Made by a program: the position numbers and the translations under genes
Shown: positions 35,928 to 42,963 of the stretch, one piece after another
Position numbering within the stretch: the first letter of the stretch is position 1
How the letters are laid out: the number at the start of each line of letters is the position of its first letter
Notes under the pieces: model-generated
Database searches by the model: none
What the model saw: only the letters and a program-made list of their open reading frames with translations
What the model was told of the DNA's origin: nothing
From: an uncultured Methanobrevibacter sp.
GTDB taxonomy: Archaea > Methanobacteriota > Methanobacteria > Methanobacteriales > Methanobacteriaceae
Length of the DNA stretch: 64,000 bases
Assembly (NCBI RefSeq): GCF_947170395.1
Contig: NZ_CAMVTE010000009.1
Location: forward strand, 1-64,000
Direction: 5' to 3'

Positions 35928-36734
35928 TTATTTTCCGCCGTCAATAATGTTGTATTTGATTTTTTCATTTTCGAGTTCACGTGTAAATGCCTTGCTCATA
36001 TCCCCAACACATATGGCCAAAACATTCAATCCTTTACGTGCTGCATTTGCAGTTGCCTGCGGTGCTGCATATTCAATATCTAAAGGTAAGCCTAATTTTT
36101 GAATTACAGCTCTTGAAACAGTTCCAGCAGCCGCTACTTTATCAATAGCCTCACCAGTGTTGGTTCCTTTTTCATAAACATTTTTAATCAAATCTAAATC
36201 ACAGCTTTTGGATCCGCCATCTTTTATTGTTGGCACGTTAATGACGGTAACTTCTCCAACGGTCATGTCAATAAGTCCTGTTAGGTTAGTTAAAGCCACA
36301 TCCATGTTTTCTTCGGCATCGGATAGTACAACGCCGGTTGCATTTTCTTCTTTTTTGTGAGCATATAAGACTCCATCTTCCATAAATAGTCCAACTATAT
36401 CGTCCTTTTTAAGTTCTTCTTTTGCTATTGCGGGCCAGATGGTTTTATAATGGTTCATAGTTTCTAAAACGGAGTCTGAATATTTTCTCAAGCTAATTGC
36501 ATCCTTTTTGACTTTATCGATACCTGCTTGTGTAATTTTGTATGGTGATCTTCCGTCTTTGGAAGTTATATAGCCTAATTCGATTAATGTTTTGATATTT
36601 TCAGAAACAGCTTGTATAGTAATTCCCAATGTATTAGCCAAATCTTTTTGTTTGAGATGAGGGTCCTGTTTGGATATTTCACTTAATATTTGGAAATGTG
36701 TTAGTGCACCCCTTTTTTTAAATGCTTTCATCAT
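35928..36734 (-). CDS. Winged-helix transcriptional regulator with C-terminal ligand-binding-like domain
   Basis: The protein has about 268 residues. Residues 5-75 form a winged helix (KDLANTLGITIQAVSENIKTLIELGYI). The remaining 190 residues contain VINVPTIKDGG, GTVSRAVIQKLGLPLDIEYAAP and a Rossmann-like LNVLAICVGDMS segment that suggests effector binding. The third codon (36734) is preferred, seven bases after GAGG. It lies next to a strong inverted repeat that may be its operator. It is the last gene of the hemD-to-DHH minus-strand run. The regulon is unknown. Confidence 0.75.
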   Translation of the reverse strand: MMKAFKKRGALTHFQILSEISKQDPHLKQKDLANTLGITIQAVSENIKTLIELGYITSKDGRSPYKITQAGIDKVKKDAISLRKYSDSVLETMNHYKTIWPAIAKEELKKDDIVGLFMEDGVLYAHKKEENATGVVLSDAEENMDVALTNLTGLIDMTVGEVTVINVPTIKDGGSKSCDLDLIKNVYEKGTNTGEAIDKVAAAGTVSRAVIQKLGLPLDIEYAAPQATANAARKGLNVLAICVGDMSKAFTRELENEKIKYNIIDGGK

Positions 36735-36757
36735 ATTCATTCCTCAATTTAAATTGA

Positions 36758-36797
36758 TATATAGTATATTTTTATTTTATATTATATATACTATATA
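36758..36797. promoter_or_regulatory. 12-bp inverted repeat before HTH regulator gene
   Basis: TATATAGTATAT (36758-36769) and ATATACTATATA (36786-36797) are perfect inverse arms with a 16-base spacer. The right arm runs through the stop codon of the DHH gene. On the minus strand both arms contain TATA-like sequence for the regulator gene, so the element could be operator, promoter or stem. Confidence 0.45.
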
Positions 36798-38197
36798 GTT
36801 AATTTTCCGGTTAATTCGTCATTAAAGCGTTCAAGGAACTCTGATTTTTTTTCAAGTGGAATGTAGGCACCACATGCCATAGCGTGTCCGCCGCCACTGC
36901 CACCAACATCGGATGCAATTTTTCTAATTATATTTCCAAAATGAATTCCTCCATATGAAAGGAGTCTGGAACATCTAAGGGAAACCTTAAGTCCATGTTC
37001 ATCGGTTTGTGTAAATCCGATTACTGGTTTTTGCCAATTGCAGTAACCCAGTATCATTCCTGCAACGGTTCCTACAATTTCAGGTTTGATGCCGTCACCG
37101 TCAAAGTACTGGAGGTTTTCCATCTCGACAATGGCGCTTTGCTCACCTTCGGCAACTTTATTAATTGAAGTTGCAAGGTTGTATCTGTGGGTTTTGCTGA
37201 CAGCTTCAAGCTGGTCTAAGGCTTCAATTCTATCCCCTTTTAGAACTTCCATGGCTATTTCCTCTTCATGATTTCTTCCACATGCGTTCATGGCTGTTGA
37301 AAACTCAGAACCGTCCCTTAGAAAGCTTGTTTCATCTTCCTTTATAAAGGTGTAGGAATCGCCAATAATCAATTGGGGAATATATCGAACATATTTCCCC
37401 GGAACGACTTTTGAAATCATCTCAACAAGTCTTTGGAAAAGCTTTCCCTTTTCCTCATCGGTAAGTTCATTCAATTTTTTCCTGTTGTGCTTTTCATCAA
37501 TGCCCAATTCCTCCAGGATGGCCATGGTTTCGGTGGTGTTGTTTGTAATTGGAAGCCTGACGTCACTGAAGTATGACAGCGCAACAAAAAGCGGTCGGGT
37601 ATTTCGCCCGTAAATGTTCAAATCATTTTCGATAACTTCAAGATATCCTTCGTCAATGGCGTCCTGCTGGATTATTCTGTTCAATCCTTCAAATCGACCT
37701 GTTTTTGTATTTTGCATATCTCCGATTGCGGATAAAACTCCAATCCAACTTAAATCCATGTATCCGAATTCACGTGCAAGGAAATAGCATAATCCTCCAC
37801 CGCAAACATCGTATGATCCGTCAAATCCATGATGCATTGGATTGATTTCGAGGTATGTGTAGTCTTTTCCTTTACAATAGTCAATGTCTCTTAGGGGAGG
37901 GTGGTGGTCCAGGATGATGATTTTTTGGTCTTCCATTGCCTTGGTGTCAATGCGTTGGCCTGAACCCAAATCGGAGAAGATTGTAAGTTCATGGGTTAGT
38001 TCAATATCATCGAGAACATCCAAATTTACAAATTCGATTTCATGAGTCTTATTCTGTCTGTCTAGTATGGTTGATAGGATTGCACCTGAACAGATTCCAT
38101 CGCAGTCAATGTGGGAGTAGACCTTAATGTCATCGGAATTTTCGATAATCTCCTTTGCCCGGATGTATTGTTCGTGCATTTGTTGTGGTATTTGCAT
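36791..38197 (-). CDS. DHH-family phosphoesterase (archaeal RecJ-like)
   Basis: This 468-residue protein has DHH motif I VYSHIDCDGICSGAI, the LDHHPP motif and the DHHA1 C-terminal GGSGGGHAMACGAYIP. Archaeal relatives are RecJ-like single-strand or RNA exonucleases, some bound to the GINS/replisome. Which type this is cannot be decided by eye. It begins five bases after srp19 in the same direction, so it is part of the operon. Confidence 0.85.
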   Translation of the reverse strand: MQIPQQMHEQYIRAKEIIENSDDIKVYSHIDCDGICSGAILSTILDRQNKTHEIEFVNLDVLDDIELTHELTIFSDLGSGQRIDTKAMEDQKIIILDHHPPLRDIDYCKGKDYTYLEINPMHHGFDGSYDVCGGGLCYFLAREFGYMDLSWIGVLSAIGDMQNTKTGRFEGLNRIIQQDAIDEGYLEVIENDLNIYGRNTRPLFVALSYFSDVRLPITNNTTETMAILEELGIDEKHNRKKLNELTDEEKGKLFQRLVEMISKVVPGKYVRYIPQLIIGDSYTFIKEDETSFLRDGSEFSTAMNACGRNHEEEIAMEVLKGDRIEALDQLEAVSKTHRYNLATSINKVAEGEQSAIVEMENLQYFDGDGIKPEIVGTVAGMILGYCNWQKPVIGFTQTDEHGLKVSLRCSRLLSYGGIHFGNIIRKIASDVGGSGGGHAMACGAYIPLEKKSEFLERFNDELTGKLTI

Positions 38198-38202
38198 AAT
38201 AA

Positions 38203-38472
38203 TCAGTTTCTAATTTCTTTAATTTTTAAGCTAACTTCTTTGAGTAATTCCAGTTTTGTCTTATCCCATTCGACAAGTATCCTTCCGGATTTCTCATACC
38301 ATTTTCCAGGATATGCCCTTTGCTTGTCGACACTGTATTGAAGACCCATTCTTTTCAATGCCCTTTCAATGTCTGAAAGGCTTGGCTCCTTGACTGCCAG
38401 TTCTTTTGATATTTTGCGGCCTTGGGATAAGCTTAGGTTTTTGTCTAAATATTGTGGCCAAATTGTAATCAT
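38203..38472 (-). CDS. srp19: Signal recognition particle 19 kDa protein
   Basis: This 89-residue protein has the SRP19 start MITIWPQYLDKNLSLSQGRK followed by AVKEPSLSDIERALKRMG and AYPGKWYEKSGRILV. It binds SRP RNA and promotes SRP54 assembly for co-translational membrane targeting. It is a typical archaeal housekeeping gene. It lies eight bases downstream of glf and five bases upstream of the DHH gene. Confidence 0.95.
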   Translation of the reverse strand: MITIWPQYLDKNLSLSQGRKISKELAVKEPSLSDIERALKRMGLQYSVDKQRAYPGKWYEKSGRILVEWDKTKLELLKEVSLKIKEIRN

Positions 38473-38480
38473 CTAATCAC

Positions 38481-39575
38481 CTATTTAATTTGATTTTCAA
38501 AGACTTCAAGTGCATCCTTAACTACCAAGTCCATATTGTAGTATTTGTATTTTGCAAGTCTTCCCAAAAAGATAACGTTGTCTTCCTTTTCCATTTCCGC
38601 TTCGTACAACTTGAATTTGTCAAGATATTCCTGTGTTGGATACGGATAGCATTTCTCACCGTTGAATCCAGGATATTCCCTCATGATGGCGGTTTTGCCG
38701 TCAACTTCCTGCCAGGTTAACTTTTTAAACTCGGTTATTCTTGTAAAGTAAGGGTCATTCGGATAGTTGACCACAGCAACATCCTGATAGGAATCCTCAT
38801 CTACAATTTCATATACAAAGTTCAGACATCTGTATAACAGTTCCCCGTATTTGTAGTCATAGAAATAGTCGATAGGGCCTGTATAGATAAGGGTTTCATA
38901 ATCTATTTTATCAATGTAGTCCTTATAGTCTGAATTGAGTCCGACATGAATCCTGTCTGATTTGATCATGTTTTCACACATCTTGGTGAAGCCTTCCTTA
39001 GGCATTCCCTGATATGCATCGGCAAAGTATCTGTCGTCATGGTTGAATCTGAATGGAATTCTTGAAATGACTGATGAGCTTAGATTGGCAGCTGAAGTTC
39101 CCCACTGCTTTTCTGTGTAGTTCTTGAATAACTTGTTGTAAATGTCACGGCCGGCATTTTTTAAAACGACATCCTCTGAGGATTTTACCTCATCGATGTC
39201 TTCCTTGTGCTCGTCAATCCACTCCTTCATGGATTCTTCATCCAAATCCAAATCGTAAAGCGCATTTAAAGTGTCAATGCAGATTGGCATCGGCACGAGT
39301 TTCCCGTCAACGTAACTTAGAACCCTGTGGACATAGTCGTTCCATTCTGTAAACTGTGAGAGGTAGTCATGTACCTTTTTGTCGTTTGTATGGTAGATGT
39401 GAGGTCCGTATTTTTGAACAAGAAGTCCGTCATCATAAAAGTCATAAACGTTTCCTCCGATGTGGTTACGCTTTTCTATAATCAGTACCTCTTCATCCAG
39501 TTCGTTTGCAATTCTTTCTGCTATTGTAAGACCGGAAAGTCCGGCCCCTACAATCACGTATTTATAATTAGCCAT
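38481..39575 (-). CDS. glf: UDP-galactopyranose mutase
   Basis: This 364-residue flavoenzyme interconverts UDP-galactopyranose and UDP-galactofuranose. Seen: FAD-binding VGAGLSGLTIAERIA, IIEKRNHIGGNVYD, GPHIYHTN, FKNYTEKQWG, RIPFRFNHDDRYF and the C-terminal GRLAKYKYYNMD. It supplies galactofuranose for surface glycans. It is in the same transcription direction as the GT2 gene just upstream, with a five-base gap, which could use the sugar. Confidence 0.94.
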   Translation of the reverse strand: MANYKYVIVGAGLSGLTIAERIANELDEEVLIIEKRNHIGGNVYDFYDDGLLVQKYGPHIYHTNDKKVHDYLSQFTEWNDYVHRVLSYVDGKLVPMPICIDTLNALYDLDLDEESMKEWIDEHKEDIDEVKSSEDVVLKNAGRDIYNKLFKNYTEKQWGTSAANLSSSVISRIPFRFNHDDRYFADAYQGMPKEGFTKMCENMIKSDRIHVGLNSDYKDYIDKIDYETLIYTGPIDYFYDYKYGELLYRCLNFVYEIVDEDSYQDVAVVNYPNDPYFTRITEFKKLTWQEVDGKTAIMREYPGFNGEKCYPYPTQEYLDKFKLYEAEMEKEDNVIFLGRLAKYKYYNMDLVVKDALEVFENQIK

Positions 39576-39580
39576 AATTA

Positions 39581-40684
39581 TTACTCCTTTTGAATTTGTA
39601 TTTTGGATTCCAGTGCAGTTGTCATGGAAGACAATAACATTCTTGATTTCAAATCGCTTTTATGGATTTTTTTAAGCTTTTTTACCTTTTCAAGCAGCAG
39701 CTTGTTTTCTGCTTTGGTGAAAGGTGAACCTTTCCAGGTGTGCATCCAGTGAAGCAGGTGCGGATTCAGTGAGACAGTCTGCACCTCTTTGGAAAATCCT
39801 TCGGTTTTCTTTCTGCAGTAAATGTAGGCTTCCATCAACTCGTCCAGAAGCCTAACGTTGACAGTGTTTGTAATGGATTTATCATCAGGCAAATCACGAA
39901 TATAATAATCATAAGACATGAAATTATTTAAGTATACAATTCCTTTGGCGTTTAAAAGGGCTTCAAGGGTAAATGCCATGTCGTCTCCGGTAACGTATTT
40001 CTGGAATCTCAAATCATTATCCATTATGAGTTCCCTTTTATAGATTTTACACCATACTGAAGGCTGCATTTTTAAAAGGTCAGGTTCCTGCTCGATATTG
40101 TCGACATGGATTATGTCCAATGGTTTGTCTCTTGGATATGTTACTTCCAGTGTTTTTCCGTATAAAAATCTCTCGACAACATTGTCCCATAGGGCATCGG
40201 GAATATCCAGGAAGTTTGCAGACTCAAAGGTTTCATCAGGATATACACTTTCCAAATCATCCTTATATGGGGAATATGACTTTTGAACGCTTCCACCGTA
40301 TTCGAATATTCTCCTGAATCTTGCGAAAGCCAACTGAACGTCATATTTTTTCACCGCTTCATAGAGCTTTTCACAGGCATCTGGTGTGTATCTGTCATCA
40401 GGGTCTAAAAACATTATATAATCACCGGTACATGCTTCAATACCTGTGTTGCGGGGAGTGTGTGCCCCTCCACTGTTGGTTTTGTGATGAATTGCAACAC
40501 AGCAGTCATATTTTTCAGCATATTCATCGACTACTTCGCCAGATCCGTCGGTTGAGCAGTCGTTGACCATGATTATTTCCAAATTTTCATTTCCGATTGT
40601 CTGGTTTATAAGAGAGTCGATTCCACCTCGGAGGTGGTCTCCAACATTAAAGATTGGCAGGATAATACTTATCTTATCATTCAT
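39581..40684 (-). CDS. Glycosyltransferase family 2
   Basis: This 367-residue GT-A transferase has ISIILPIFNVGDHL, MVNDCSTDGSGEVVDEYA and the DxD region MFLDPDDRYTPDA. There is no membrane segment, so it acts in the cytoplasm on a lipid-linked or protein acceptor. The first 130 residues closely resemble the GT2 encoded at 46015-47052. It overlaps hemD by eight bases and precedes glf, so galactofuranose is a possible donor sugar. Confidence 0.87.
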   Translation of the reverse strand: MNDKISIILPIFNVGDHLRGGIDSLINQTIGNENLEIIMVNDCSTDGSGEVVDEYAEKYDCCVAIHHKTNSGGAHTPRNTGIEACTGDYIMFLDPDDRYTPDACEKLYEAVKKYDVQLAFARFRRIFEYGGSVQKSYSPYKDDLESVYPDETFESANFLDIPDALWDNVVERFLYGKTLEVTYPRDKPLDIIHVDNIEQEPDLLKMQPSVWCKIYKRELIMDNDLRFQKYVTGDDMAFTLEALLNAKGIVYLNNFMSYDYYIRDLPDDKSITNTVNVRLLDELMEAYIYCRKKTEGFSKEVQTVSLNPHLLHWMHTWKGSPFTKAENKLLLEKVKKLKKIHKSDLKSRMLLSSMTTALESKIQIQKE

Positions 40685-41447
40685 TTTCTTCTCTCCATGT
40701 CTTGAATAAGAGTTCCATCATGTCCCGGACGGTATAGGTGTCTGGGTAAATGTAGGTAATTCCATATATGTCGAGGATTCTTGCTGTAATCGGACCGATG
40801 CAGACTGTTAACAGGTTTTCATTCAATAGTTTGGCAAGTTTTTTCTTCTCATCAGCTATTTCAAAGAAGTTTCGAACAGTTAAAGGGCTTGTAAAAGTAA
40901 TTGCATCAATCTGATTATTTTCAATTTTTTCGATAAGCTCTTTTACTGCATCCTCATTCATCGGAAAGAGTGACATGTATGCTTCAGCCAGAATTACTTT
41001 ATTTCCAAGTTCCTCAAGGCCTTCTGGTAAAGTTGCTCTTGCAGAGGCGGTTCTTGGAATTCCGATGGTCTGACTGGTAATGTTTCGCCTTTCAAATTCT
41101 TCTATAAGGCCTTCGGCCGTAAAATCATGAGGCATCAAATCGACTTTAAGTCCTTGCTTTTCAACCAGTCTTCCGGTTTTATTTCCGATAACGGCTATTT
41201 TGCAATCAAGACTTTTTAAAAAGTCAGGGTAGAATTTATTCAGTGAAACAATGGTTGTCGGTGATGTGAAAATAATCCAATCAAGTTCATCTTTTCTTTC
41301 GACTAATTCCTTTAAGGATTGTGAATTTGTAGGTTTCAAATCAAGTGTCGGGGCCAGAACTGCCTCGCCACCCAATTCTTCAACAATATCACAAGCATTT
41401 TTTGCCCTATCTTTTGGCCTTGTTATTGCAACAACAGGTTTTGACAT
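40677..41447 (-). CDS. hemD: Uroporphyrinogen-III synthase
   Basis: This 256-residue enzyme cyclises hydroxymethylbilane to uroporphyrinogen III. HemD is poorly conserved, but AITRPKDRAKNACDIVEELGGEAVLAPTLDL at the start, DWIIFTSPTTIVSL, and ITFTSPLTVRNFFEI with CIGPITARI near the end are characteristic. It heads the minus-strand run and overlaps the GT2 gene, an unusual neighbour. With hemB and sumT elsewhere in the window it belongs to tetrapyrrole synthesis (F430, cobamides). Confidence 0.85.
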   Translation of the reverse strand: MSKPVVAITRPKDRAKNACDIVEELGGEAVLAPTLDLKPTNSQSLKELVERKDELDWIIFTSPTTIVSLNKFYPDFLKSLDCKIAVIGNKTGRLVEKQGLKVDLMPHDFTAEGLIEEFERRNITSQTIGIPRTASARATLPEGLEELGNKVILAEAYMSLFPMNEDAVKELIEKIENNQIDAITFTSPLTVRNFFEIADEKKKLAKLLNENLLTVCIGPITARILDIYGITYIYPDTYTVRDMMELLFKTWREENE

Positions 41448-41527
41448 TTAAATTACCCTCATTAATTTATAATGTTCTATATTTTGTTTTTATTTGTTTA
41501 TAATGTTTGTTAATTTATTTTTTTATA

Positions 41528-41584
41528 AAAATTGTTTTAACTATGTAAAATTGCTTTAATTTAGTAAAATTGATTTTATCATGT
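41528..41584. repeat. Three 19-bp tandem direct repeats (iteron-like operator)
   Basis: AAAATTGTTTTAACTATGT (41528), AAAATTGCTTTAATTTAGT (41547) and AAAATTGATTTTATCATGT (41566) follow each other with an exact 19-bp period. The core AAAATTGnTTT is invariant. They lie about 25 bases upstream of a TATA-like ATATATATTT (41611) that precedes the DUF4258/DUF2283 operon. They are a good candidate for cooperative binding of an autoregulatory protein. The surrounding gap (41448-41669) otherwise holds only AT-rich sequence. Confidence 0.6.
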
Positions 41585-41669
41585 TTTATTTTCTTTTTTA
41601 AAATAGAAAAATATATATTTTTTAAAATACATAATAATATCTTCCTTTAAAGTAATTTGGGGTGGATAA

Positions 41670-41981
41670 ATGAGTTATAATATTAACTATTTAATGCAAA
41701 CTTTAGATAAAATAAAGGATAATCCATATGGGATAAGATATACAAGTCATTTTTTGAAAAGGTCATTTTATCGTAATGTTGATATAGACATGGTAAATAG
41801 GAAATTGTTGTCTGAAGTCCCTGTTGGTATTCAAAAGACTTTAGGCTATGATAATAGATTCGAATTAATTTTTGAATACACAAAATATGAGGATTTATAT
41901 ATAGTTGTGGATATATCTAATTGTAATGAAATAATCATCATTACTGCAATACCTAAAGAGAATGAGAGGAGGAAACATTGA
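41670..41981 (+). CDS. DUF4258 family protein (toxin-like)
   Basis: This 103-residue protein has the DUF4258 pattern: IRYTSHFLKRSFYRNVD with H27, R31 and R35, then ELIFEYTKYEDLYIVVDIS and IIIITAIPKE. This is related to RelE-like small toxins. The family is often encoded upstream of DUF2283, and together they are treated as type II toxin-antitoxin modules. It starts after GGGGTGGAT and overlaps the next gene by one base. Toxicity is inference. Confidence 0.7.
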   Translation: MSYNINYLMQTLDKIKDNPYGIRYTSHFLKRSFYRNVDIDMVNRKLLSEVPVGIQKTLGYDNRFELIFEYTKYEDLYIVVDISNCNEIIIITAIPKENERRKH

Positions 41982-42343
41982 TGAAATCTAAATTGGATTA
42001 TATATATGATTGTGAACATGATTTGATTGATATTACTATTGATGAATCCTTTAAATATGGCAAATCAATAGAAATCACAAGTGGAATTATATTGGATTTA
42101 GACGAAAACGGTTTTCCTGCATCAATTGAAATAATTAGTGCTTCAAAAATATTGGGAATTGATAAGCAAAATCTCATATCTCCAAATATTGATATGGGTA
42201 TTATTATTAGCGATGAATTAATTTGTATTCAAATTAAATTTACTTATTTTGTTTTTGAACAAGAGCAAGATGTTTGCTTTAAACAGAATTTGGCTAATAA
42301 TTATGGAATTCCTGCAATGGAGACTATTTTTTCTACAGCATAA
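41981..42343 (+). CDS. DUF2283 family protein (antitoxin-like)
   Basis: This 120-residue protein has the DUF2283 features YDCEHDLIDITIDE, GIILDLDENGFPASIEII and SASKILGI. ATG at 41981 follows AGGAGG and overlaps the toxin-like gene's TGA; a TTG one codon earlier is less likely. It is homologous to the orphan at 28836-29183, including the C-terminal NYGIPAMET. It probably neutralises the DUF4258 protein and may bind the 19-bp repeats upstream, though no classic DNA-binding domain is visible. Confidence 0.7.
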   Translation: MKSKLDYIYDCEHDLIDITIDESFKYGKSIEITSGIILDLDENGFPASIEIISASKILGIDKQNLISPNIDMGIIISDELICIQIKFTYFVFEQEQDVCFKQNLANNYGIPAMETIFSTA

Positions 42344-42472
42344 TATTTTTTTTAAAATTTTTCAAAATGTTTTATGGTTGTAAAAATTTTAATTTGTTAA
42401 CTGTAAGATAGTAATTGTTGCGAATATAAACAATTATATATTATCAAATATAATTTTTACATAGGTGATAAA

Positions 42473-42934
42473 ATGAGCAATGTATTAATCGCATATTTTT
42501 CAGCTAGCGGTGTAACTAAAAATGTGGCCGAAAAAATAGCTGATCAGAATGGCTATGATATTTTTGAAATAGTGCCTAAAGAAATCTACACTCCGGCCGA
42601 TTTGGACTGGACTGACAAAAACTCAAGGTCAACAGTTGAAATGAACGATAAGGAATTTAGGCCGCCAATAAAAGAAACCTGTGACGTTTCACCTTATGAA
42701 ACTGTTGTAATAGGTTTTCCTGTATGGTGGTATACTGCCCCGTCAATCATCAACACGTTCATAGAAAGCGTAGATCTTAAGGGAAAAACAGTTAAACTTT
42801 TCTGCACATCAGGCGGTTCTGGAATCGACAAATGCGTAAGTGACCTTCAAGATACATATCCTGAACTTGACTTTGCTAAAGGCATGAGATTCATGGGTGA
42901 TGTATCAAAAGCAAGAGAATGGATTGAAAAATAG
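42473..42934 (+). CDS. Flavodoxin
   Basis: This 153-residue FMN protein has the phosphate-binding loop YFSASGVTKNVAEKIA, followed by VVIGFPVWWYTAPSIINTFIE and CTSGGSG. The loop differs from the short-chain flavodoxins of electron transport and is closer to the 'flavodoxin-like' oxidoreductase group. A TATA-like ATTATATATTA lies near 42435, and GGTGATAA precedes the ATG. It is monocistronic and convergent with the adhesin-like gene. Confidence 0.88.
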   Translation: MSNVLIAYFSASGVTKNVAEKIADQNGYDIFEIVPKEIYTPADLDWTDKNSRSTVEMNDKEFRPPIKETCDVSPYETVVIGFPVWWYTAPSIINTFIESVDLKGKTVKLFCTSGGSGIDKCVSDLQDTYPELDFAKGMRFMGDVSKAREWIEK

Positions 42935-42940
42935 AAAAAT

Positions 42941-42963
42941 TAGGAAAGAATTAATCTTTCCTA
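42941..42963. terminator. Bidirectional hairpin between flavodoxin and adhesin-like genes
   Basis: TAGGAAAGA (42941-42949) and TCTTTCCTA (42955-42963) are perfect nine-base arms around a five-base loop. The right arm contains the TAG stop of the minus-strand gene (42963-42961). On the plus strand it begins six bases after the flavodoxin stop. Confidence 0.6.

Noticed and set aside
41528-41584. CRISPR array or plasmid origin
   Set aside because: The repeats are contiguous without spacers, only three in number, and next to a toxin-antitoxin-like promoter. No replication initiator gene is near.
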